Source of the DNA: Curvibacter gracilis ATCC BAA-807
GTDB taxonomy: Bacteria; Pseudomonadota; Gammaproteobacteria; Burkholderiales; Burkholderiaceae_C
Length of the DNA: 53,697 nucleotides
Assembly: GCF_000518645.1 (NCBI RefSeq)
Contig: NZ_JADZ01000037.1
Coordinates: forward strand, 1 to 53,697
Reading direction: 5' to 3'
Shown here: piece by piece, positions 47,022 through 53,697 of the stretch
Numbering within the stretch: position 1 is the stretch's first letter
Layout: each line of letters begins with the position of its first letter
Notes under the pieces: model-generated
What the model was told of the DNA's origin: nothing
Databases searched by the model: none
Seen by the model: the letters and a program-made list of their open reading frames with translations, nothing else
Position numbers and translations under genes: made by a program

Positions 47022-49078
47022 ACACGGCCACCGTCACCCTGCACACCGAAACCGCCCAGGCCATCGTGCGCTCGGTCCGCCTGGGGCTGGACAGCCTCCG
47101 CGCCGAAGTGCCCCAGCGCCTGAGCGAATGGGCCTCCGAGCACTTCAAGCTCGCTGGCGAAAGCTCCCACCAAAAGGGCGGCTGGGTTGGCTGGTCCTTC
47201 CAGACCGGCATCCTGGACTTCATGAGCGACGACCGCATCGAAGACCTGGCGGTGATGAAGTCCAAGCGGGTCGGGTACACCAAGATGATCACAGCCTTCG
47301 TCGCCTACAACATCGCCCACCGCAGGCGCAAGCAGGCTCTCTGGCAGCCCACCGACGATGACCGCGACTCCTACGTCAAAAGCGAGATCGACCCCGTGCT
47401 CGATGCCGTGGAGGCTGTGCGCAAGGCCCGCAAACAGGGCAAGGCCAACGAAGACACCATCAAGTTCAAGCCCTTCCGCGACAGCGTGCTGCACCTCTTG
47501 GGCGGCAAAGCCAAGCGGGCCTACCGCCGCATCACGGTGGCCGTGGCCATCCTGGACGAGTGGAGCGCCTTCGACCAGTTGATCGAGAAGTCCGGCGACC
47601 CCGGCGGCCTGGCCAAGGGCCGGCTTGAAGGTGCGGCCTACCCCAAGTTCGTCGGCGGCTCCACCCCGGGGGTTAAGGGCTTGTGCCACGTTGAACGCGC
47701 CTGCGACAACTCCGAAGGCTACGTGCGCTTCCACATTGCGTGCCCGCACTGCGACGCCGAGCACCCGCTGATGTGGGGCGGCAAAGACCGGCCGCATGGC
47801 TTCAAGTGGCAGCGCGGCCAGCCCGACACCGTGCGCCACATCTGCCCGCACTGCCGCGAGCCCATCGCCCAGGCCGACTACCTGCCCGGCGGCCAGCCCA
47901 TGGCCGGCACCTGGGTCTGCAGCAAGACCGCCAAACGCTACGGCCCCGACCGCATCTGGCGCGACAGCCAGGGCCTGCCCACCCGGCCCCCCAAAACCCT
48001 GGGCGTGCAGGTCTGGGCCGCCTACAGCCCCCAGCGAAGCTGGGCCAGCATCGTCAAAGAGTTTGAAGAAGCCGTCTCGGCCCTGGAGAAGGGCGACCCC
48101 GGCCCCATGCAGCTCTTCGTCAACGAAACCCTGGGCGAGACCTGGGAGGTCAAAGGCGAGCGCAGCGACGAACACGCCCTGCAGGCCCGGGCCGAAGCCT
48201 TCCCCCTGTGCCAGGTGCCCGTGGGCGGCCTGGTGCTCACCGCTGGGGTGGACGTGCAGCGCAACCGCTGGGAGATCGCTGTCTGGGCCTGGGCCCGGGG
48301 CCTGGAGTCCTGGCCCGTGGATCACCACATCATCGAGGGCAACCCGGCCAGCGAAGAGGACTGGCAGCAGGTCACCACCTACCTGCAGCGACGCTACCCC
48401 CAGGCCTACCACGCAGGGAGCCTCGGTCTGTCGGGCATCTCGATTGACTCCAGCGACCAGACCCAGGCCGTTTACAACTGGGTGCGCAAGAACCAGCACC
48501 AGCTCCCATGCTTGCGGGCGGTGAAGGGTAGAGGCGAAGAGGGCGTGCCCGTGCTGGGCCCGGCCAGCATCCAGGACATCAACTGGAATGGCCAGAAATG
48601 GCCCCAGGGCGTGAAGCTGTGGAACGTGGGGGTCGACACAGCCAAAGACCTGCTGCTGGGCCAGCTCGCCATCGCTACCCCGGGCCCGGGCTACGTGCAC
48701 TTCAGCCAGGACCTGCCGCGCGAATGGTTCGAGCAGCTCACAGCCGAGCAGCGCATCCTGGCCAAGCTCAACGGGCGCGACACGTACCGCTGGGTCAAGC
48801 GCCGCCCGCGCAACGAGGTGCTGGACTGCCGCAACTACGCGCTGCACTCGGCCATGAGCATCGGGCTGCACCACCACAGCGATCGCAAGTGGCAGCAGAT
48901 CGAGGCCGCGGTGCAACCGGTGAATGCTGACCTGTTCAGTGCTCCGCTGCCAGCCAAGACACCGGCCCCGGCCATCTCGGTGGCCAATGAACCGGGCCCG
49001 GCCCGCACCGACGAGCCCCAAGACCGCGGCTATGCCCGCCGCCGCTCCCCGGCCCCCACCTTCACCCGTGCCTGGTAA
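47018..49078 (+). CDS. Terminase large subunit, lambda gpA family
   Basis: 686 residues, TTG start coupled to the small subunit. Family features: FKLAGESSHQKGGWVGW, a deviant Walker A KSKRVGYTKM (81-90), Walker B VAILDEWSAF, the zinc-knuckle-like CPHCDAEHPL and CPHCREPI pairs, and the late GVDVQRNRWEIAVWAW nuclease-side motif. It cuts concatemeric phage DNA and drives it into the prohead. Length is close to lambda gpA (641), with a Pro-rich C-terminal tail. Confidence 0.95.
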   Translation: MNTATVTLHTETAQAIVRSVRLGLDSLRAEVPQRLSEWASEHFKLAGESSHQKGGWVGWSFQTGILDFMSDDRIEDLAVMKSKRVGYTKMITAFVAYNIAHRRRKQALWQPTDDDRDSYVKSEIDPVLDAVEAVRKARKQGKANEDTIKFKPFRDSVLHLLGGKAKRAYRRITVAVAILDEWSAFDQLIEKSGDPGGLAKGRLEGAAYPKFVGGSTPGVKGLCHVERACDNSEGYVRFHIACPHCDAEHPLMWGGKDRPHGFKWQRGQPDTVRHICPHCREPIAQADYLPGGQPMAGTWVCSKTAKRYGPDRIWRDSQGLPTRPPKTLGVQVWAAYSPQRSWASIVKEFEEAVSALEKGDPGPMQLFVNETLGETWEVKGERSDEHALQARAEAFPLCQVPVGGLVLTAGVDVQRNRWEIAVWAWARGLESWPVDHHIIEGNPASEEDWQQVTTYLQRRYPQAYHAGSLGLSGISIDSSDQTQAVYNWVRKNQHQLPCLRAVKGRGEEGVPVLGPASIQDINWNGQKWPQGVKLWNVGVDTAKDLLLGQLAIATPGPGYVHFSQDLPREWFEQLTAEQRILAKLNGRDTYRWVKRRPRNEVLDCRNYALHSAMSIGLHHHSDRKWQQIEAAVQPVNADLFSAPLPAKTPAPAISVANEPGPARTDEPQDRGYARRRSPAPTFTRAW

Positions 49079-49082
49079 CCCT

Positions 49083-49835
49083 ATGAAAATCCACGCCCAA
49101 ATCAACTTCCCCGACCCCGCCCGGCTGGTGGGCGAGCTGGCCAAGCAAACCCGCTTTGCCCTGAGGACCGCCCTCAACACCACCGCCACCCAGGTGCGCG
49201 ACGGCCTGCGCTCCGAGATCCAGCGCACCATCGACCGGCCCACGCCCTACACCCTGAACAGCCTCTTCATCCGGGCCGCCACCTCCAAGAACCTGGAGGC
49301 CACGGTCTGGCTCAAGGATGAACGCGCCACATCCAACGCCGGCACCCCTGCCACCCGCTACATGCTGCCCCACATCGTGGGTGGGCAACGCACCCTCAAG
49401 CGCTTTGAACGCGCCCTGCAGATCACCGGCCAGATGCCCAAGGGCTGGTACGCGGTGCCCGGCGCCGGGGCCCGGCTTGATGCCTTCGGCAACATGAGCG
49501 CGGGCCAGATCATCCAGATCCTGAGCCAGTTGCGTGTCACGCTCACCGCAGGCTTCACGCGCAACATGTCCACCGACGCCCGCAGCAAGATCGCCGCCCA
49601 GCGCCGGGCCGGTGGCCGCTTCTTTGTGGTGATGCCGGGTGCCAAGGGCCTGCGTCCGGGTGTGTACCAGCGTGAGTTCATGGGCCGCCAGGCCACCCCG
49701 GTGCTGATCTACGTGACGGCTGCCAGTTACAGGAAGCGCCTGGCGTTTGAGGCGGTGGGGCAGCGCATTGCGGATGCGCACCTGTTGAACAACTACCGCC
49801 AGGCGTATGCGCAGGCACTCGCCACGGCGCGTTAA
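49083..49835 (+). CDS. Phage protein, possibly minor tail protein Z-like
   Basis: 250 residues from the ATG at 49083. It has a basic, helical N terminus (LVGELAKQTRFALRTALNTTATQVRDGLRSEIQRTIDRPTPYTLNSLFIRAATSKNLEATVWLKD), then ATRYMLPHIVGGQRTLKRFERAL and a C-terminal RRAGGRFFVVMPGAKGLRPGVYQR segment. This resembles gpZ/tail-completion type proteins by general pattern only. Its place between terminase and gpW is unusual for that role. Confidence 0.55.
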   Translation: MKIHAQINFPDPARLVGELAKQTRFALRTALNTTATQVRDGLRSEIQRTIDRPTPYTLNSLFIRAATSKNLEATVWLKDERATSNAGTPATRYMLPHIVGGQRTLKRFERALQITGQMPKGWYAVPGAGARLDAFGNMSAGQIIQILSQLRVTLTAGFTRNMSTDARSKIAAQRRAGGRFFVVMPGAKGLRPGVYQREFMGRQATPVLIYVTAASYRKRLAFEAVGQRIADAHLLNNYRQAYAQALATAR

Positions 49836-49852
49836 CGAAGCCCACCAGCAAC

Positions 49853-50170
49853 ATGACCCCTCTTCAACAACGGCCGGAAATGCCTGTCCACACCGAAGCC
49901 GATCTGGTCGATCGGATCTTGTCGTACCTGGAGGCCAGGTTGCCCCAGGAAGTGCAAGCCCTCGGAAAGTTGAACCAGCTCGAGAACGAGCTGCGAAACG
50001 AGTTTGCCGGGACCCTGAACTACATCCCCACGGTCGCCAAATCTGAGCGTGAGAGGCGGGTGCTTGAAGTGAAGCGCCTCTTCAATGGCCGCAACGTGGC
50101 AGAGGTCGCCGAGGTGCTCAAGATCAGCCGCTCCACGGTCTACCGCATCGTCAAACAGCCCGACTTCTGA
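49853..50170 (+). CDS. Mor-like transcription activator
   Basis: 105 residues. The C terminus RRVLEVKRLFNGRNVAEVAEVLKISRSTVYRIVKQPDF fits the helix-turn-helix of Mor/C activators of Mu-like phages: a short FNG.N..EVA.. linker, then ISRSTVYRI. The N-terminal part (LVDRILSYLEARLPQE) is a plausible dimerisation helix. In Mu, Mor switches on middle transcription. Here it may act on late genes or elsewhere. No Mu transposase is seen in the window. Confidence 0.78.
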   Translation: MTPLQQRPEMPVHTEADLVDRILSYLEARLPQEVQALGKLNQLENELRNEFAGTLNYIPTVAKSERERRVLEVKRLFNGRNVAEVAEVLKISRSTVYRIVKQPDF

Positions 50171-50268
50171 TGCAAACAGTTTCAGCTTTTATAGAAATGG
50201 AACAGCAGTCTGGATAAGTTGGCCGGGCAGCTCCCTGAACCCGACCACTACCTCCACCTCTACCCCCC

Positions 50269-50490
50269 ATGGCTTACACCCAAACCGACCTGGACAACAT
50301 CGATACCGCCATCGCTACCGGCGAACTGGAAGTGGAGATCCACGGCCCCAACGGCCTGCGCAAGGTGCGCTACCGCAGCATTGGCGAGCTCAAGTCTGCC
50401 CGCGAGCACATCGCCAGCCTCCTGACCCGGGCCAGCTCGCCCCGCAACCCCGGCGCCTGGCGTGTCGGCTTCTCCACTTCGCGGGAGTGA
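50269..50490 (+). CDS. gpW family head-tail joining protein
   Basis: 73 residues: MAYTQTDLDNIDTAIATGELEVEIHGPNGLRKVRYRSIGELKSAREHIASLL. This matches the gpW pattern (TQ.DLD.LD.AIA.G...V...G..RV.YRS..EL...R..I). gpW plugs the portal after DNA packaging and gives the site for tail attachment. It is followed 6 nt later by the portal gene, as in lambda (W-B). Confidence 0.92.
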   Translation: MAYTQTDLDNIDTAIATGELEVEIHGPNGLRKVRYRSIGELKSAREHIASLLTRASSPRNPGAWRVGFSTSRE

Positions 50491-50496
50491 TGGAAC

Positions 50497-51990
50497 ATGG
50501 CCAACATCCTTGATCGCCTGATCGGCGCCTTCAACCCCCAGGCCGGTCTGCGCCGCCACCAGGCCCGTGAGCTGCTGCAGCGGGCCTACGAAGGGGCCAG
50601 CACCCGAGACGGCTGGCGGCCCCGCCGGGCCGGTGCCAGTGCCGACACCGACCACCGGGCCGACGCCGCCACCCTGCGCGTGCGGGCTCGCTCCCTGGTC
50701 AAGAACACCCCTTACGTTGCACGGGGCCTGGGCTCCATGGTGGCCAACGTCATCGGCACGGGCATCAACCCCCGGAGCCTTGGAAAGGATGCCAAGCGCA
50801 TCACCGCCCTCTGGCAGGAATGGTCCAAGGTGGCCGATGCCGATGGTGTGCGCAACTTGGGCGGCCTTCAGGCGGCCGCGTACCGGGCCATGGAGCAAGA
50901 CGGTGAGGTGCTGGTGCGCCTGCGGGCTCGCAGGCCCAGCGATGGCCTGCCCGTGCCTCTGCAGCTCCAGTTGCTGGAGATCGACTGGCTTGACAGTTCC
51001 AAGGTGGGCAGCCATGGCGACAACACCATCATCAACGGCATCGAGTACGACCCGCTCGGCAAGCGGGTGGCGTATTGGCTGTTTGACCAGCACCCGGGTG
51101 AAGTCCTGGGCCCCCGCATGGCCAGGACCAGCAGCAGCCCGGTGCCGGCCGAACGCATCATTCACCTGTTCAACCCCGAGCGGCCAGGGCAGGGCCGAGG
51201 CTTCACGCGCCTGGCGCCCGTCATCAGTCGGGTGCGCGACCTGCAGCTCTACGAAGACGCAGAAGCCCAGCGCAAGAACCTCGAATCGCGCCTGTCGGTG
51301 ATCGCCAGCGGCGATGTGAACGCCATGGGGCCGCTGGGCGCCGAGGACCAACGCACCCCGGACCAAAGATCCGAATCAGGCGACTTGGGCACTTTGAGCA
51401 GCGGCTCCATCATCCAGGTGCCCTCGGGCCTGAACATCACGACCGTCCAGCCCAATGCGGTGCCGGGGTATGTGGACTACGTGAAGCTGCAACTCCACCT
51501 GATCGCGGCCGGCATGGGCATCACCTACGAAATGCTCACCGGTGACGTGCGGGAGGTGAACTTCAGCAGCGCCCGCGTGGCCATCCTGGAATACCGGCGC
51601 AATGCCGAACAGCTGCAGTGGCTCACGCTGATCCCGGGCCTATGCGAGCCCATCTGGCGGGCCTTCATTGATGCCGCGGTGCTGGCCAATATCCTGAAGC
51701 ACCCGGATTACTCTTGCGACTGGGCGATCCCAAAGTGGGACTACGTGAACCCGGTGCAGGATGTGGCGGCCGAGCTCGATGCCATCGCTGGCGGACTCTG
51801 CACCATCAGCGAAAGCCTGCGCCGGCGGGGCATGGAGCCAGAGCTGTTCTTTACGGAGTACAAGGCCGACTTCGAGCGGCTGCAGCGGGATGGGACGCTA
51901 GACTTTCTGATGATGTTGCAGAAGGGGCGGACCCTGGGGATGGGGCAGGCCCAAGCTGCCCAATCGGCAGAGAAAGGGGAGCCGAGATAG
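50497..51990 (+). CDS. Phage portal protein, lambda gpB family
   Basis: 497 residues. Visible family features include RARSLVKNTPYVARGLGSMVANVIGTGI, AAYRAMEQDGEVLVRLRAR, AERIIHLFNPERPGQGRGFTRLAPVI, the central MGITYEMLTGDVREVNFSSARVAILEYRR, and WRAFIDAAVL. Twelve copies form the DNA entry channel of the capsid. The gene seems complete at its 3' end (ends AQAAQSAEKGEPR). The expected downstream S49/capsid protease is missing. Instead the DNA changes character immediately after the stop codon. Confidence 0.95.
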   Translation: MANILDRLIGAFNPQAGLRRHQARELLQRAYEGASTRDGWRPRRAGASADTDHRADAATLRVRARSLVKNTPYVARGLGSMVANVIGTGINPRSLGKDAKRITALWQEWSKVADADGVRNLGGLQAAAYRAMEQDGEVLVRLRARRPSDGLPVPLQLQLLEIDWLDSSKVGSHGDNTIINGIEYDPLGKRVAYWLFDQHPGEVLGPRMARTSSSPVPAERIIHLFNPERPGQGRGFTRLAPVISRVRDLQLYEDAEAQRKNLESRLSVIASGDVNAMGPLGAEDQRTPDQRSESGDLGTLSSGSIIQVPSGLNITTVQPNAVPGYVDYVKLQLHLIAAGMGITYEMLTGDVREVNFSSARVAILEYRRNAEQLQWLTLIPGLCEPIWRAFIDAAVLANILKHPDYSCDWAIPKWDYVNPVQDVAAELDAIAGGLCTISESLRRRGMEPELFFTEYKADFERLQRDGTLDFLMMLQKGRTLGMGQAQAAQSAEKGEPR

Positions 51991-52602
51991 ACAGGGTGTG
52001 GAAAGGTTCTGGCTGCAATCTTTCGTATGGAAAAATGGCCATCGCCTAGCTTTACCCAACGATATGCGCCCTTCATCAAGGGGCGGCACCTGGCTTTTCT
52101 GGGGCGGCAGAATCCGTCGTCTGTGAAGTAGAGCAAGATTTTTCGTGGAACGTTCTCGTTGCAATGCATTTCTGGTCGTCTGCGGCATATCTACAGCAAT
52201 GGAATCCACGCTGCGGCCTACGTGCGCAACGAATGTATGGTTTCGGGTTGTCGATCGGTGAGCCTCAACGGCTGCAATCATCTGTTGCTGTAGACCTTAT
52301 TCCTGAATCTGTGCATTCGCTCGGAAGCGATCTCGGATGGTCGGCACCAGTCTTCGTCCTTACACCGTTAGGCCCAATGCAGTTATCCCGAAATGAAGCC
52401 AACCTTGATGCCAGGGGCTGATCTCGGAGGCGGAAAATGTCGTTCTGCATGCAACGTGGCGATCTTTGGTATTCGGCGCGACCAATGCCCGTTTGATCTG
52501 CAATAGTACTCACACAGCGGACCTGAGTGGCCGGTCGCGGACTGGCATACCCTTTAGATGTAATTCATTGACTGGCTTGGTATTAACGATTGATGATTGG
52601 CC
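51991..52602. other. Gene-free junction stretch between portal and repeat-protein gene
   Basis: About 610 bp, visibly less GC-rich than either flank, with no phage protease or capsid homologue in any frame. The longest frames (for example plus 52164-52421, 85 codons) lack a recognisable domain and a good ribosome site. I see no tRNA, no ssrA 3' copy and no clear terminator. It probably marks a recombination boundary where phage genes were replaced or cargo inserted. Confidence 0.6.
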
Positions 52603-53697
52603 CTAGGTGCGCTGCTGAAAAGTTGCCCACGCCCGCTCCACTAGTGCACGCATACGAGCGTCTTCGGCCAAAGGATGAACATCTAGATCCCTAAGCGTGC
52701 ATTCATATATTTCCTTTCCTCCATTTACGGATGCATGTAACGCTGCGGTGAAACCGTCCTCTGCTGCGGCATAGTCGCCAAGCAAGCACAGCACGTAAGC
52801 CCGGTTGCCAAGAATCATGCCGTTGGACTGCGTACAGCGTTTCACGGCATCGTCCAGGTTACTCAAAGCGGCTTTCAATATCGCTTGCCATTCTGGTTTG
52901 GCAAGTTGCAGTAGCCTTTTGGCTTCAACCAAACGGCCAAAGCCCGCACTATTCAGAGCACTTGCGACCTGCTCGCGCAACGCGGGCTCGGCAGCCTCTC
53001 CAAAACGGCGCACAACCTCATCGTAGGTGGCTATAGCGGCATCGGTCTGGTTCATTTGGCCTTGGGTAATGCCCTTGCCGACCAAGGCCCTGGCGACCGA
53101 CTCGCGCAGCGCGGGCTCGGTAGCGTCACCAAAGCGGCGCAGCACCTCATCGTAGGTAGCCATAGCGGCTTCGTTCTGGTTCAGTTGGCTTTGGGTGCCG
53201 GCCTTGTTGACCAAGGCCACCGCGACCTGCTCGCGCGACGCGGGATCGGCAGTCTCATCAAAGCGGCGCAGCACTTCATCGTAGGTGGCTATTTCGGCTT
53301 CGGTCTGGCTCAGTTGGCCTTGGATGATGCCCTTGCGGACCAAGGCCTTGGCAACCGATTCACGTAGCGCGGGTTCGGCAGCCTCACCAAAGCGGCGCAG
53401 CACCTCATCGTAGGTAGCCATAGCGGCTTCGTTAAGGTTCAGTCGGACCTGGGTGTCGCCCTTGTTGACCAAGGCCCTGGCAACCGACTCGTACAGCACG
53501 GGCTCGGCAGCCTCACCAAAGCGGCACAGCACCTCATCGTAGGTGGCTATTTCGGCTTCGTTCCGGTTCAGTCGGCCTTGGGTAATGCCCTTGTTTACTA
53601 ACGCCCTGGCAACCGATTCGCGAAGCGCGGGCTCGGCAGCCTCACCAAAGCGGCGCAGCACCTCATCGTAGGTGGCCATAGCGGCTTCGGTCTGGTT
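52603..53697 (-). CDS. TPR-like repeat protein, 5' part beyond the window
   Basis: At least 364 residues; the frame is open at the window edge, and an internal ATG lies at 53679. Six copies of a 43-residue unit (ATYDEVLRRFGEAAEPALRESVARALVNKG...NQTEA) are followed by a degenerate segment (SAGFGRLVEAKRLLQLAKPEW) and a C-terminal TPR-like cap (GNRAYVLCLLGDYAAAEDGFTAAL ... HPLAEDARMRALVERAWATFQ). Such arrays are protein-protein scaffolds. Related C-terminal TPR arrays are often attached to enzymatic or NTPase modules, some in defence genes. The N-terminal domain that would decide the function is not in the window. Confidence 0.82.
   Translation of the reverse strand, partial: NQTEAAMATYDEVLRRFGEAAEPALRESVARALVNKGITQGRLNRNEAEIATYDEVLCRFGEAAEPVLYESVARALVNKGDTQVRLNLNEAAMATYDEVLRRFGEAAEPALRESVAKALVRKGIIQGQLSQTEAEIATYDEVLRRFDETADPASREQVAVALVNKAGTQSQLNQNEAAMATYDEVLRRFGDATEPALRESVARALVGKGITQGQMNQTDAAIATYDEVVRRFGEAAEPALREQVASALNSAGFGRLVEAKRLLQLAKPEWQAILKAALSNLDDAVKRCTQSNGMILGNRAYVLCLLGDYAAAEDGFTAALHASVNGGKEIYECTLRDLDVHPLAEDARMRALVERAWATFQQRT
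52947..53697 (-). repeat. 129-bp tandem DNA repeats coding for 43-residue units
   Basis: The landmark CTCATCGTAGG (plus strand, small variations) recurs at 53017, 53146, 53275, 53404, 53533 and 53662, exactly 129 bp apart, and continues to the window edge. Adjacent copies are much alike at the DNA level, suggesting recent duplication or gene conversion. Confidence 0.93.

Larger units (their letters stand above)
38488..53697. mobile_element. Lambdoid prophage or prophage-derived element in ssrA (right end outside window)
   Basis: A continuous phage gene set lies downstream of ssrA: integrase, excisionase, leftward early operon, repressor and Cro with operators, CII-like protein, replication protein, TerS/TerL, gpW and portal. 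Capsid, most tail, and lysis genes are not seen. After the portal the DNA changes character and a repeat protein follows. Either the element is truncated with cargo, or the structural genes continue beyond 53697. Confidence 0.88.

Noticed and set aside
52164-52421. 85-codon plus-strand frame in the junction stretch
   Set aside because: No domain pattern, no ribosome site, atypical residue mix; listed only as part of the gene-free stretch.
52947-53697. Regularly spaced repeats that could be taken for a CRISPR array
   Set aside because: The period is 129 bp, the repeats are contiguous without unique spacers and lie fully in one reading frame of a TPR-like protein.

Overview
The window looks like a chromosomal segment of a high-GC betaproteobacterium of the order Burkholderiales, probably Comamonadaceae-like. 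Three things suggest this: the gene order gph-ubiG-ompA/gyrA-serC-pheA-tyrA-aroA/cmk-rpsA-ihfB-lapA-lapB, a tmRNA tag that reads ANDERFALAA, and a phasin gene implying polyhydroxyalkanoate storage. The family-level placement is inference.

Layout. 1-353: tRNA-Ala, tRNA-Glu and tRNA-Asp with a terminator. 445-12953: mostly housekeeping and accessory metabolic genes (short-chain dehydrogenase, patatin lipoprotein, phasin, deacetylase, thioesterase, pncB, hydroxyacid dehydrogenase, rmuC, two MFS transporters, LOG protein, AstE/AspA-like hydrolase). 12981-23430: a chemoreceptor, then a divergent pair of operons. One encodes a TRAP transporter (dctPQM). The other encodes a MarR-like regulator, an Asp/Glu-racemase-like enzyme, a fused 5-oxoprolinase and pyroglutamyl peptidase. 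Together they look like a system that imports pyroglutamate or releases it from peptides, and opens it to glutamate. 23490-38123: the conserved translation, aromatic amino acid, gyrase and ubiquinone block. It includes a fused aroA-cmk gene.

38137-38513 is ssrA (tmRNA). Directly behind its 3' end starts a lambdoid element: integrase, excisionase, a leftward early operon of small genes, a repressor/Cro immunity region with repeated 17-bp operators, a CII-like protein, a replication protein with iteron-like repeats inside the gene, terminase small and large subunits, a tail-Z-like protein, a Mor-like regulator, gpW and the portal. Phage order stops abruptly after the portal at 51990. It is followed by about 600 bp without a convincing gene, then the 3' part of a repeat protein made of near-identical 43-residue TPR-like units (129-bp DNA repeats) that runs off the window. 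I saw no second copy of the ssrA 3' end by eye. The right attachment site is therefore probably outside the window, and the repeat protein is probably element cargo.

The most interesting parts are this cargo boundary, the compact immunity and origin architecture of the element, and the pyroglutamate cluster.
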